The translations under genes were made by a program, and so were the position numbers. 64,000 nt of DNA from the NCBI GenBank assembly GCA_943789485.1, contig CALSUH010000005.1:434001-498000 (forward strand), given 5' to 3'. Origin of the DNA: an uncultured Pseudomonadales bacterium (GTDB lineage Bacteria > Pseudomonadota > Gammaproteobacteria > Pseudomonadales > Pseudohongiellaceae). Every line of letters begins with the position of its first letter. Positions within the stretch are counted from its first letter, which is position 1. Below are positions 19,583-29,245 of this stretch, one piece after another. Under the pieces are notes generated by a model. It had not been told where the DNA came from and made no database searches. It saw only the letters and a program-made list of their open reading frames with translations.

Positions 19583-21967
19583 ATGACCAAGCTCCATCCC
19601 CGTCTCTGTCTTTGTTTTTTACTTACCTTAGTTTCCTTGCCGGTTCTGGCACAGCAATTTCTCCCTCAGCTCACTCGGATTGATGAGAGTGATGCAAATA
19701 TCAATCTCGATGGCTTTGTCGACGAGGCAGTTTGGGAGAACATTCCAGTCATCGATAATATGCGGGTCATCAACCCCGATACCTTAGCCGAGACACCGTA
19801 CGAGACTCACGTTCGCATGTTCTATACCGAGCGCGGAATTTATGTCTCCTCTGTCAATTACCAGCCGTCTGGGACCCTAGTAGCGCGGATGACTTCCAGA
19901 GATGTACGGCTAGACAGGGATGGCTTCGTGGTTGGAATCGATTCATCTGGCGATGGCTTGTATGGCTATTTTTTACGTATCAATCTGGGTGATTCCATGA
20001 CCGATGGCTCGTTATTACCAGAGCGTCAGTTAAATATGCAGTGGGACGGATCTTGGAATGGTCGCACTCAAGCGTTGGATGATGGCTGGAGTGTGGAGTA
20101 CTTCATACCATGGTCTATGATGCCGCTTCCTCAAGTCGATGACGTAAGGCAGATTGGGCTCTATTTTGAACGTCAAGTTGGCCATCTCGGAGGCGAAGCT
20201 TGGTCGAATCCTCCGTTGCCGCGCACGGTAAATCAATATATCTCTGCCTTTAAAAAGTATGAGCTCAGAGATATCGAGCCGCGCAGACAGCTAACCTACT
20301 ACCCATTTGCCTCGAGTGTAGTCGACAATATTTCGAACGAAACTGAATTCAAAGTGGGATCAGAAATTTTCTGGAGACCTACAACGAACACACTTCTTTC
20401 CGCGACGCTGAATCCAGATTTCGGCAACGTAGAGTCAGATGATGTGGTCGTCAATTTAACAGCGTTTGAAGTATTTTTCCCGGAGAAACGCTCCTTCTTT
20501 TTGGAAGGGCAAGACATTTTCAATACATCTCCGCGTACCTCGGGGCGGGGTGGCCCCGGAGGGCCGATTTCATTGCTAAACACTCGGCGCATAGGCGGGT
20601 CTGGATTATTTGACGTGCCCAAAGATGTAAACGTGGTTGCAACCGACCTGAGTCGTCCCACCGAATTATTAGGCGCGGTCAAGTTGGCTGGCCAAAACGG
20701 CAACTGGCGTTACGGGGCACTAGTTGCGTCGGAGGACGACACGGAAATTCGCGGCACGCTTGATGACGGCACAAGAGTTCATCTGCAAGCTGAAGGAAGA
20801 GATTTTACCATAGCTAGAGTGTTATACGAAGATACCGGCGCCGGTGGTCGGCGCGCTCTGGGTTGGATGGGTACAGATATTTCTCATCCTGGCGTTAACG
20901 CAACAGTGAACTCAATAGATGCACACTACTTTTCTGCGGATAACCGCTGGGTGGTTGATGGTCAGATTATGCATAGTGATGTGCAAGGCATTGCGGGAAC
21001 CGGCGGCTTCGCCGACGTAAGCTTCCGCCCGCAACGAGGCGTGCAGCATACTCTACGTTCGACCTACATAGATGACACGCTGGATATTAATGATCTAGGT
21101 TTTCTGACGCGCAACGATCAGGTGAACATGGACTACAATTACTCTAGAACCGAGTCAGATGTGCCTGGGCTACGTGAGCGTTCAACAAGTATGTTCTTCA
21201 CGAATCAGTGGAACACAGCGGGCCAGCCAGTGAGGATGGGGCTGTTTTTTAATCGCAGTTATACGTCTTTAGAAAACAATAAGTTCGACTACAGCTTTCG
21301 CTACTTCCCTGAGCGCATCGATGATCGTCTAGGCAGAGGCACCGGTGACTTCCGCGTTCAAGGTAGGTGGGGTGCAAATTTCGGATATAGTACGAACCGC
21401 GCAGAATCGATTTCCTATAACGTAAATTTAAACCTAGATCAGGATGAGCTGGGACCGGCCAGAACGCGTGGCTCTGCAGGTATTGTGTGGCGACCCAATG
21501 ATAGGTTTTCCACAGACTTGAGTCTCGACTACACCGATAGAGAAGCGCTGCTCGTACACAAGGGCGGTGGTAACTACACGAGCTTCGAATCTCATCAATG
21601 GTCTCCGCGCTTGGAAACGAACTATTTCATCTCCGCTAAGCAGCAACTGCGCTTTACCCTGCAGTGGACCGCTCTGAAGGCTTTTGAAGATCGTTTTTGG
21701 CAGGTCAATCCAAATTCTCGAGAATTTCTGCAAAGTGTTGCCAATCCGGATTCAACACCGGATGACTTCGCCATCAGTAGGCTTACATTTCAGGCGAGAT
21801 ATCGCTGGGAAATTGCGCCGCTTTCCGACTTGTTCGTGGTCTATACGCGCGGGAGTAATTTGCCGCGAGATAACTTTCAGTCATTCCAAGAGCTACTTGA
21901 ACAATCGTGGAACGACAGAATCGTCGATACTATAGCGATCAAATTGCGCTACCGACTGGGCTCGTAG
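19583..21967 (+). CDS. Outer-membrane DUF5916 protein with N-terminal CBM9-like domain
   Basis: This 794-residue protein has a signal peptide (1-23, ending VLAQ). An N-terminal domain of the carbohydrate-binding family 9 type follows (NINLDGFVDEAVWENIP...VRMFYTERGIYVSSVNY, about 38-230). The rest is the DUF5916 region, with the diagnostic NPDFGNVESDDVVVNLTAFEVFFPEKRSFFLEGQDIF near 280-320. It then alternates polar and aromatic residues to the C-terminus (KLRYRLGS), which suggests an outer-membrane beta-barrel. The family is common in marine Gammaproteobacteria and Bacteroidetes, and no substrate is known to me. The ATG at 19583 is chosen because the signal peptide starts there. A 440-base gap with only the small minus-strand gene precedes it. 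Confidence 0.82.
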   Translation: MTKLHPRLCLCFLLTLVSLPVLAQQFLPQLTRIDESDANINLDGFVDEAVWENIPVIDNMRVINPDTLAETPYETHVRMFYTERGIYVSSVNYQPSGTLVARMTSRDVRLDRDGFVVGIDSSGDGLYGYFLRINLGDSMTDGSLLPERQLNMQWDGSWNGRTQALDDGWSVEYFIPWSMMPLPQVDDVRQIGLYFERQVGHLGGEAWSNPPLPRTVNQYISAFKKYELRDIEPRRQLTYYPFASSVVDNISNETEFKVGSEIFWRPTTNTLLSATLNPDFGNVESDDVVVNLTAFEVFFPEKRSFFLEGQDIFNTSPRTSGRGGPGGPISLLNTRRIGGSGLFDVPKDVNVVATDLSRPTELLGAVKLAGQNGNWRYGALVASEDDTEIRGTLDDGTRVHLQAEGRDFTIARVLYEDTGAGGRRALGWMGTDISHPGVNATVNSIDAHYFSADNRWVVDGQIMHSDVQGIAGTGGFADVSFRPQRGVQHTLRSTYIDDTLDINDLGFLTRNDQVNMDYNYSRTESDVPGLRERSTSMFFTNQWNTAGQPVRMGLFFNRSYTSLENNKFDYSFRYFPERIDDRLGRGTGDFRVQGRWGANFGYSTNRAESISYNVNLNLDQDELGPARTRGSAGIVWRPNDRFSTDLSLDYTDREALLVHKGGGNYTSFESHQWSPRLETNYFISAKQQLRFTLQWTALKAFEDRFWQVNPNSREFLQSVANPDSTPDDFAISRLTFQARYRWEIAPLSDLFVVYTRGSNLPRDNFQSFQELLEQSWNDRIVDTIAIKLRYRLGS

Positions 21968-22096
21968 ATTGGAGTACACTGTATTTTCGGTGCGCTTTGT
22001 AATATAAAAGAAGCAGTTCGTCGCTTAGACGTACACTCAATCATTCATCGCCGAGAGAGCATCCGATGTTCTCAGGCAGGCACCCAGGTAACTCTA

Positions 22097-23131
22097 ATGC
22101 ATTCTTCCCGTTTCAGGTCTATCGCCGCTAAGGCAATTGGTGTACTACTCATGACAGCAACACTATCTACTCAGGCGCAGTCTCAGAAAGTCGTTATCGC
22201 TCACCGGGGTGCCAGTGGCTACTTGCCCGAGCATACGTTGCAAGCTAAGGCCATGGCATTCGCTATGGGCGCAGACTATATAGAACAAGATGTCGTAATG
22301 ACTAAGGACGACCATCTCATTGTCCTGCACGACATCACTTTGGATAGAACGACAGACGTCGCAGAGCGATTTCCCGATCGAGTGAGGGATGATGGCCGTT
22401 ACTACGCTATCGATTTCACTCTTGATGAGGTAAGGCAACTTCGAGCAAGCGAAGGCTTCGATATCGAAAATGGTGAGAAAAAGCAGGGCTATGCCAATCG
22501 ATTTCCAATGGGAGAATCCACCTTCAGTGTGCCAACGTTAGCCGAAGAAATTGAGCTAATTCAAGGCATGAACAAATCTATGGATAAGAATGTCGGTATC
22601 TACCCAGAAATCAAAGGCCCCGAATTTCACCGTGAGGCAGGGAAAGACATCAGCACAGCCGTCGTTAGAATGCTTAAATCATACGGCTACACCAGCAAGC
22701 AAGACAAAATATTTCTCCAAACATTTAGCTTTGAAGAATTAAAAATCATCCACGATGAAATTCTGCCCGCCCAAGGTGTTGACCTAAATCTCGTGCAATT
22801 GATAGGCGGTGATTCGTCCTATCCATGGATGTTCGAAGAAGACGGCATGAATAAACTGTCGGCATTCGCCGATGGCGTTGGCCCAGAGAAGTCTCTTGTG
22901 GTTTCTAGAGACTCACAGAAGGCGAATATTCAAGTTAGCGATTTCGTGGCTAGAGCTCACGCCGCTGGCATGCAAGTTCATCCCTACACCTATCGATTAG
23001 ATCCGGGTCAGGTTCCCGGCTACGCGAATAGCTATGAAGACCTGTTAGAAATACATTATTTTCGTGCGGATATTGATGGCGTGTTTACCGACTTTCCAGA
23101 TCGAGCTGCGGAGTTCTTACGCAATAGGTAA
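22097..23131 (+). CDS. glpQ: Periplasmic glycerophosphodiester phosphodiesterase
   Basis: GlpQ hydrolyses glycerophosphodiesters from phospholipids to glycerol-3-phosphate and an alcohol. The 344-residue protein has a signal peptide (1-29) and the GDPD signature: IAHRGASGYLPEHTLQA (catalytic His and Arg near 35-36), then YIEQDVVMTKDDHLIVLHD with the metal-binding Glu/Asp and second catalytic His, and later IYPEIKGPEFH. The length and the long insertion between strands fit periplasmic GlpQ rather than cytoplasmic UgpQ. No GlpT transporter gene is next to it. It converges with the TonB receptor gene, 23 bases apart. Confidence 0.92.
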   Translation: MHSSRFRSIAAKAIGVLLMTATLSTQAQSQKVVIAHRGASGYLPEHTLQAKAMAFAMGADYIEQDVVMTKDDHLIVLHDITLDRTTDVAERFPDRVRDDGRYYAIDFTLDEVRQLRASEGFDIENGEKKQGYANRFPMGESTFSVPTLAEEIELIQGMNKSMDKNVGIYPEIKGPEFHREAGKDISTAVVRMLKSYGYTSKQDKIFLQTFSFEELKIIHDEILPAQGVDLNLVQLIGGDSSYPWMFEEDGMNKLSAFADGVGPEKSLVVSRDSQKANIQVSDFVARAHAAGMQVHPYTYRLDPGQVPGYANSYEDLLEIHYFRADIDGVFTDFPDRAAEFLRNR

Positions 23132-23154
23132 GGTTGAGCTTGCGAGGTTTGCAA

Positions 23155-25626
23155 TTAGAATTTGTAACGAATTCCAAGAAATGCAGCTCTCGGAGCTCCG
23201 GCGCCTAAGAACACAGGGTTGGTAAAGTCTTCAATGATAGGTACTCCTAGTTCGCCCGGCTCTTCGCCCAGCAAACCAAAACTCTCGTAGTCTCTATCCA
23301 GAAGATTATCTACCTTCGCGAACACTTCCAGTTTTTCATTAATGCTGTAACGAGCGCGCATACCGACAGTGGCATAGCCGGAGACCTCGTCTAGTTGGTT
23401 CGACTCATCGCCGCGCAAAACTTGGCCGCCATTGCTGAGTACGTCTAGCCCAATGCTCAGGCCGTTAGCGAAACGGTAATCGCTGGAAATCTTAAATTGG
23501 TGTTGCGGTATGCCAGGAATGCGATCACCCGCGCGTACTGTTATTTCACCTTCATCGTCCGCAAATTCGTGGTTTGGGCTCAGTGCCTGAAAGTTATCTT
23601 CGAAGGTCGCATCGATATAGCTGTAAGCTGCTAGCCAGCTGAACGTCCGCCACTTTCCCTGTAAACTAGACTCTATGCCCGCTCGTCTCGTCTTGTCGAC
23701 GTTCGCGAAAAGGCCGGTGGAACGGCCTGTGGTCTGAAACAAGATGTCGTCCTTGTTCAGTGTGTGGAAAATTCCTAGTGAGTACGCGATGTCTTTGATG
23801 AAGCCGCGTGATCCTAACTCGAAACTCTTCGCAATCACATCATCTAGCGGCGGATCCGCCAAGAAGGCATTTGGTAGGCGGCATTCCAGATCCACATCAC
23901 CTGGGTCTTCGCCTGCCTCTATTGCAAAGGCTACAGCTAGATCGAAGACGCCTTCATTGCAGGCAAGCTCGATTGGAGTAGGTGCCCGAGAAGATTCACT
24001 ATAAGAGGTATACAGGGTATGGCTGTCGCTAGCCTGCCAAGTAAGTCCAAGTGAAGGATTAACTCTAGAGAAATTGTGGCTGCCGTTAAGTTCTGGCCGC
24101 ACGCCGGACCTGTCGCGCAGCGTAACGTCGGTGTAATTTCCCCGTGCAGATAGTGTTAGCGCCACGGTCGAGCTTAGGTCCATAGTATTAGAGATATACA
24201 AACTGCTGGACTCTGTCTCGGTATTTATCGAGGTCTCTTCACTGTCAACGAACGTAGCAGTTCCTCGGCCTAGCGTCAGCCTGCTAATAGGATCGAGCTC
24301 TGCCAGCTCTAGGATCGAATTGAAATTTGACTCGCCTCTATAGTACGCGCCGCCGGCAATGACCTGAGAGCTGTAACCAAGAAAATTTCCGCGGATCGTC
24401 CATTGGAAATCGGCGCCTACGCTTTCCTGAGCCCGATCGCTAAGATTATTAATTGCCTCGTCAGAAAGAATTCCCGAGCCCGATATGTCATCTGAGAAGT
24501 TCTCCAGATTAAAATCGGCATCAATCTCTAGCATGGAAGCAGTCTGATTCAGGAAAGCTTCAAGAGCATCACTATTTGCAAACTGATTGTTGCAGATGTC
24601 GCTATCAATAAGCCCTAGCTCTTCGAGATCATCTTCCTCTATCTCATCGAGAAGTTGTGGCATGCCGCCGAGGCTGCAGACTGCAAATTCGGAACCATCA
24701 CCATTAAAAGAATCAGTCTTGTTTTTTCTGTAAAAAATATTGCCGCCAAAGCTGATATTTGCGCTCACTTCATGCTCATAGTCGAAGCTAGCCATCTGCA
24801 TATCGTTCTCGGTTATGTCCGGGCCTGTGAAAATTGCTTCCCTATCGAGTGCTAGCAACTCTGTTGGCGCTGCGCCATTACCAATTAGTTCTGATACACC
24901 GTATTGATAGTTGACATTGAGTCGAGTTGAATCCGATCGCCAACCAACACTGCTATAGAAATTCAAAGCATCTGATTCAGATTGATCGCGCCAGCCGTCT
25001 TCGCGGAAGCTTTCTAAGTTTGCATAGTAGCCGAATGAGCCGTTGTTCCCGCCAACCTCGATATTTGCAGTGGTACGACCGAACGAGCCTGAGCTGATTT
25101 CGACGCTGCTGCCGGGTGAGCTAAAACCATCTTTCATATCGATGATCAGTGAGCCACCTAAGCTATTCAGCCCGTACAATGGATTGGCGCCACCGGAGAG
25201 AGTTATTGCCTGTACGGCTGATTGCGGCAACAGATCCCAATTCACCGCATCGCCCAAAGGCTCATTGATACGCGCGCCATTTTGGTAGACCGCCAGGCCC
25301 TGCGCTAAGCCAAGTAGAGGCGAGGCAGTGAAACCACGATATTGTAGGTCAGGTTGCATGGGGTTGTTCTGCGCATCGTTGAGCGACACGCTGCTGAAGC
25401 TCTGTCTGAGAAAATCTGAGATGTTCAGCGGGTTAACGTTTTCTATATCGGCTGCATTGCGGCTCTGAACGGGAAAGGGAATCTTGTCTTTATCTATGCC
25501 AGCACCGGTCGGGATTACACCGATGATGAGCACTTCGTCTATATCTTGTGCGAAAGTCAGCGAGCCTGCAGTCTGCAGAACTGCGAATAGTATTATTGAG
25601 GCCGCCAATTGGGTTTTGCTGCGCAT
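23155..25626 (-). CDS. TonB-dependent outer-membrane receptor
   Basis: The 823-residue receptor has a signal peptide (1-26), a TonB-box-like stretch (DEVLIIG, about 29-35) and a plug domain. The plug is seen in IENVNPLNISDFLRQSFSSV...DLQYRGFTASPLLG..LAVYQNGARINEPLGDAVNWDLLP and SGGANPLYGLNSLGGSLII (about 50-170). A 22-stranded barrel follows and ends in the canonical FLGIRYKF. A large extracellular loop around residues 310-390 is unusually acidic and contains paired cysteines (CSLGG, DICNN). No transporter or iron gene neighbours it and I found no Fur-like site just upstream, so the ligand is open. Siderophore, vitamin or plant-polymer fragments are all possible. Confidence 0.9.
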   Translation of the reverse strand: MRSKTQLAASIILFAVLQTAGSLTFAQDIDEVLIIGVIPTGAGIDKDKIPFPVQSRNAADIENVNPLNISDFLRQSFSSVSLNDAQNNPMQPDLQYRGFTASPLLGLAQGLAVYQNGARINEPLGDAVNWDLLPQSAVQAITLSGGANPLYGLNSLGGSLIIDMKDGFSSPGSSVEISSGSFGRTTANIEVGGNNGSFGYYANLESFREDGWRDQSESDALNFYSSVGWRSDSTRLNVNYQYGVSELIGNGAAPTELLALDREAIFTGPDITENDMQMASFDYEHEVSANISFGGNIFYRKNKTDSFNGDGSEFAVCSLGGMPQLLDEIEEDDLEELGLIDSDICNNQFANSDALEAFLNQTASMLEIDADFNLENFSDDISGSGILSDEAINNLSDRAQESVGADFQWTIRGNFLGYSSQVIAGGAYYRGESNFNSILELAELDPISRLTLGRGTATFVDSEETSINTETESSSLYISNTMDLSSTVALTLSARGNYTDVTLRDRSGVRPELNGSHNFSRVNPSLGLTWQASDSHTLYTSYSESSRAPTPIELACNEGVFDLAVAFAIEAGEDPGDVDLECRLPNAFLADPPLDDVIAKSFELGSRGFIKDIAYSLGIFHTLNKDDILFQTTGRSTGLFANVDKTRRAGIESSLQGKWRTFSWLAAYSYIDATFEDNFQALSPNHEFADDEGEITVRAGDRIPGIPQHQFKISSDYRFANGLSIGLDVLSNGGQVLRGDESNQLDEVSGYATVGMRARYSINEKLEVFAKVDNLLDRDYESFGLLGEEPGELGVPIIEDFTNPVFLGAGAPRAAFLGIRYKF

Positions 25627-25841
25627 AGATCTCTCGCTAGAGGGCTTAACTAGGAACGATTTAACTTGCTTGGTGAATCAGACGACGGATTATAGCAGAA
25701 GGTTACTGTGCACTTCAGTCTAATGCTTGATAAGACTCTTCAGTGCCCCTAAAGACGCAGCATAGCATGGACTTGCGACTTACCAACCGCGCTAGATTTG
25801 ATAGACTCTTAGCTGGTAAAAAACAGATAGGAATAAAGAAG

Positions 25842-26534
25842 ATGGCTACTATTTTAATAACCGGAACGAACCGGGGTATTGGCTTGGAATTCACGAAACA
25901 GTGTCTCGCTCGAGGCGACCGAGTTATCGCTACGTGCAGAGATATCGAAGCAGCAGACACTTTGATGCAGCTACGCAGTAGTCATGATGAATTGGAAGTT
26001 CGGCAGCTTGATGTCTCCTCCACCGAATCTATGCTCGAATTTGTCCAGCAATTGGCTGCTATGCCAATCGATATTTTCATCAATAACGCGGGGGCTTATG
26101 GGCCGCGGAACGCCAATTTTGGTGAGGTAGATGGCCGGCTTTGGGCTTCGATATTACAGATAAATTCAGTTGCGCCACTGATACTCAGTCAATTGCTTAT
26201 GCCGAACCTCCGACAGGGTAAAGACAAGAAGATGTTGTACTTGTCATCCAAGATGGGCTCCATCGATGATAATAGTGGAGGAGGATCCTATATCTATCGC
26301 AGTTCCAAAACAGCACTGAACAGCGTAGTAAAGAGCCTAGCTATAGACCTGGCCGGGGAGGGCTTTAGCGCCGCTGTCCTGCATCCGGGCTGGGTACTAA
26401 CCGACATGGGCGGACCGAATGCCCTGATAGATACCAAAACCAGCGTGACTGGCATGTTGAAGGTTGTCGATGATCTAGATTCACAAACTTCAGGCAGCTT
26501 CTTTAACTATGACGGTAGTATCATTGCTTGGTAG
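25842..26534 (+). CDS. Short-chain dehydrogenase/reductase (C-factor-like)
   Basis: This 230-residue protein has an NAD(P)-binding Rossmann fold, with the classical TGTNRGIG glycine motif at residues 7-14, DVSS at the adenine pocket, NNAG near 85 and the catalytic Ser/Tyr/Lys pattern (LSSKMG... YIYRSSKTAL). It resembles the short SDRs related to Myxococcus CsgA (C-factor). I use the ATG at 25842 (MATILITG) because the fold starts there; an upstream in-frame GTG at 25743 would add 33 residues of unlikely sequence. The substrate is unknown. The downstream gene at 26639 is about 100 bases away and may be co-transcribed. Confidence 0.85.
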   Translation: MATILITGTNRGIGLEFTKQCLARGDRVIATCRDIEAADTLMQLRSSHDELEVRQLDVSSTESMLEFVQQLAAMPIDIFINNAGAYGPRNANFGEVDGRLWASILQINSVAPLILSQLLMPNLRQGKDKKMLYLSSKMGSIDDNSGGGSYIYRSSKTALNSVVKSLAIDLAGEGFSAAVLHPGWVLTDMGGPNALIDTKTSVTGMLKVVDDLDSQTSGSFFNYDGSIIAW

Positions 26535-26638
26535 ATAAACGTAGCCAAGCAATGACCATCTCAACCATTGCGCTTAGCGCCTATCTTGCAAATATGTTAA
26601 GATGGTCACCTCTTTTAGTAGCCACAACCCTGTTTGAC

Positions 26639-27283
26639 ATGAGCCTTCACCTCACTTTTCACCGCCAGCGCCGAATTCTTCTCGCCCTACTTTTACTCGC
26701 CTCGACACTGACGAGCCAGCATGCGGCCGCTCATGGCGGTGTGGCCTTCGAAGCAGACCTCTGTGTGATCAACATCGACTTCCTGCAGGCGCACTTCACG
26801 GTTTTTCAGCCGGAGACTAGAGAGTCAGATGAATTCTGTGAAGATATTCCTGACATCTCGCGTTCGGTTTTCGTTATGGAATATTTGCACAGTTTGTTGC
26901 CGGAAATGCTCATCGATTTCCGCATTATCCGCGACATTAATGAAGTGGGCCAGTATGCGACTCTGGAAGATGTCCTCGCTATCGAAGATCTCGAGGCGGC
27001 GACTGTTTATTACGAGCCTCCACGCATCGAACCGGGCGGATTTTATACGGCAAGTTATGAGTTCGATAGCAAAGGCACTTATATAGGCGTTGTCACCGCG
27101 GATCACCCAACAGAAGATAGATACTACACAGCTGTGTTTTATTTTCAGGTCGGTGGCCCCGATTATGGCACCTTGCCACTATTTCTCGCCCTTTTCCTAG
27201 TACTGCAAACCGGCTACTGGTTGAGTAATGGCGGATGGGCCAAGCACAAAGCGCGTCTTGCCGTAAAAAATCAGACTAGCTAA
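26639..27283 (+). CDS. Uncharacterised exported protein with a C-terminal membrane helix
   Basis: From the ATG at 26639 the product is 214 residues: a signal peptide (RRILLALLLLASTLTSQHAAA), an extracytoplasmic domain starting AHGGVAFEADLCVINIDFLQAHFTVFQPE, and a C-terminal helix (PLFLALFLVLQTGYWL) followed by basic residues. The domain has two cysteines (DLCV and EFCEDIPD) that could form a disulfide. The early AHGG with the acidic domain suggests a metal-facing or cell-surface role, but I recognise no family. In-frame ATGs further upstream (26552, 26594) exist with no better ribosome site; the signal peptide decides my start. Confidence 0.65.
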   Translation: MSLHLTFHRQRRILLALLLLASTLTSQHAAAHGGVAFEADLCVINIDFLQAHFTVFQPETRESDEFCEDIPDISRSVFVMEYLHSLLPEMLIDFRIIRDINEVGQYATLEDVLAIEDLEAATVYYEPPRIEPGGFYTASYEFDSKGTYIGVVTADHPTEDRYYTAVFYFQVGGPDYGTLPLFLALFLVLQTGYWLSNGGWAKHKARLAVKNQTS

Positions 27284-27434
27284 GCACCCAGCTGCCGTCC
27301 CTCTCGTCGTTAAGAGCCCTGTTATCCGCATCCGCCTTAACGTTTCAGAGAGCCAAGATTGCGCAGACAATAAGAAAGAGTAAACTCCAGCTTGTATTTC
27401 CTGATTTTGAGCGGTTGTCGTAGGGTGATTCTAC

Positions 27435-27986
27435 GTGAATGCGAAGATTTTAAGGTTAAACAAAGCGGGTATTCCGGTAAGTTGGCTTAGCCGAGAACAG
27501 ACAGCGACACTGTTGGTTAAAGACCTCGTTGTCTGGTCTCTCGGTAGCACTGTCTTCGAGATGCGCGGCGGTATTAATCGCAGCGGCGAGCAATCCGTTC
27601 TGCGCCTGCCGAGCATCGTTGCATGCGACGGCAAGGTGCATGAATATAGATTCAACCCACCACTGGAAAATAAATTTCTATTCAGGCGCGACAAGAATAT
27701 CTGTCTCTATTGTGGTGGTCAGTTTGCCCTGAACGACCTCTCTCGAGATCATGTGCAGCCTCTCTCGCGAGGGGGTATAGACGTTTGGACTAATGTCGTA
27801 ACTTCCTGCAGACGCTGCAACAACCGAAAAGCCGACCGTTCTCCCGAACAGGCCAATATGGAGCTCTTGGCGATACCTTTCGTGCCTAATCAATTCGAGT
27901 TTCTCTACCTTTCTAACCACGATCTACTAGCCGATCAGATGGAGTTTCTGAGCGCGCGTTTCTCTGCTCAACTACAACTGTCTTGA
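27435..27986 (+). CDS. HNH endonuclease domain protein
   Basis: The 183-residue protein has the HNH fold of the McrA-like type. The zinc-binding pairs are CLYC (90-93) and CRRC (about 132-135), flanking RDHVQPLSRGGIDVWTNVVTSCRRCNNRKADRSPEQ, with the His of the DHV motif as the catalytic base. The N-terminal 85 residues (VSWLSREQTATLLVKDLVVWSLG...MRGGINRSG) are conserved in stand-alone HNH proteins of many proteobacteria. These are usually chromosomal and not part of phage or restriction clusters. No methyltransferase or phage gene is near. Function in the cell is unknown. The start is a GTG at 27435, and an upstream GGGTGAT gives only a weak ribosome site. Confidence 0.82.
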   Translation: MNAKILRLNKAGIPVSWLSREQTATLLVKDLVVWSLGSTVFEMRGGINRSGEQSVLRLPSIVACDGKVHEYRFNPPLENKFLFRRDKNICLYCGGQFALNDLSRDHVQPLSRGGIDVWTNVVTSCRRCNNRKADRSPEQANMELLAIPFVPNQFEFLYLSNHDLLADQMEFLSARFSAQLQLS

Positions 27987-28168
27987 TTTCCTCTGTCTAA
28001 ATCAAATCCGGAGTGCATGAATTGTGGTTTACATTCGAAGTTAAGGGCGCTGGTTTGTGTGAGTGTTAGTGAGTAGACTGCCTCACATAGATAGCTTTGC
28101 CGTAGCAACTTTTCTAAAATAGGATTTCTTTTTACCTCAAAGCGTTATGCGTAATTGAGGTCACAGTC

Positions 28169-29143
28169 GTGGGCCTGTTCATGAACAATCCAACAGTAAA
28201 ACATACAACTGGATTTTTCCTGTCCCTCATTGCAGCAATGCTATGGGGTATGTTGCCTATTGCCTTGAAGGAACTGCTCGCAGGGATGGATGCTATTACT
28301 ATCGTCTGGTACAGATTCTTTGTAGCCGGAGTCGTGCTCTTCGCATGGCTAGCTATCCAAAGAAAATTACCACAGGTGTTGCGACAGGCCGCACAGATAA
28401 AATGGTTTCTGCTATTTGCTGCTACCGGACTCTGTATTAATTATTTCCTGTTCTCTTATAGTCTAAATTTTGTGAACGGTGAAACAAGTGAAGCGGTAAT
28501 TCAACTTACTACTCTGTTTCTGATCTTGGGAGGAGTCTTCGTGTACAAGGAGCCGTTTTTTGCGGTGCAGAAGGTCGGCACTGCATTAATCATATGCGGC
28601 CTTTTACTGTTTTTTAACAATCGCCTGACTGGATTGCTCAGTCTTGAAAATAGAGAAACTATCGGCGTAATTATCGTCATCTTTGGCGCGATAGCATGGA
28701 CGGTCTATGCACTACTGCAGAAGCAACTTCTGAATAGCTTTTCTTCGGTACAAATCCTCTTTCTAATCTACGCCTTTTCTATGCTGGTACTGCTCCCCTT
28801 CATTTCTCCGCTAAGTCTTTTTGAGCTTACCCAGATGCAGATTCTTATGCTGCTGTTCTGTTGTTTGAATACTCTTGTCGCCTACGGTTGTTTTGCCGAG
28901 GCGTTGAACTGTTGGGATGCATCGAAAGTCAGCGCGGTCCTGGCGCTAGCGCCACTGTTCACAATAGGTTCGCTGAAGCTCGTGGTGCTCTTCCAGCCCG
29001 ACTACGCCTTCTCAGATCGCTTAAGTCTGCTGTCCTTGCTCGGGGCTTTACTGCTAGTCGTGGGGTCCGCGCTTACGGCTCTAATGCCGGTATTTCAACA
29101 GTATCGAGCCAATAAAAGGGCCGTGTTGACAGAGTCGGCTTAG
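28169..29143 (+). CDS. EamA-family (DMT) inner-membrane transporter
   Basis: The 324-residue protein has ten hydrophobic helices in two EamA halves. The first half includes FFLSLIAAMLWGMLPIALKELL and YRFFVAGVVLFAW, and the second starts ETIGVIIVIFGAIAWTVYALLQKQLL. The helices end with LLSLLGALLLVVGSALTAL. This is the drug/metabolite exporter superfamily with no known substrate, although amino acids or their catabolites are typical. I use the GTG at 28169 because GAGG lies eight bases before it; an ATG four codons later would have no suitable site. The gene stands alone. Confidence 0.83.
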   Translation: MGLFMNNPTVKHTTGFFLSLIAAMLWGMLPIALKELLAGMDAITIVWYRFFVAGVVLFAWLAIQRKLPQVLRQAAQIKWFLLFAATGLCINYFLFSYSLNFVNGETSEAVIQLTTLFLILGGVFVYKEPFFAVQKVGTALIICGLLLFFNNRLTGLLSLENRETIGVIIVIFGAIAWTVYALLQKQLLNSFSSVQILFLIYAFSMLVLLPFISPLSLFELTQMQILMLLFCCLNTLVAYGCFAEALNCWDASKVSAVLALAPLFTIGSLKLVVLFQPDYAFSDRLSLLSLLGALLLVVGSALTALMPVFQQYRANKRAVLTESA

Positions 29144-29245
29144 GTTGACTTCTAAGTCATTGACTCTGCTTGCTAAATGTTAAAAACTCACTGTTCCAGT
29201 GTTTTCACGCCTACAATTTGATAAGAAGAGCAAAAGGATAACATC

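Noticed and set aside
27308-27342. Inverted repeat CGTTAAG...CTTAACG after the gene at 26639
   Set aside because: Loop of 21 bases and no T-run, so it is not a credible terminator.
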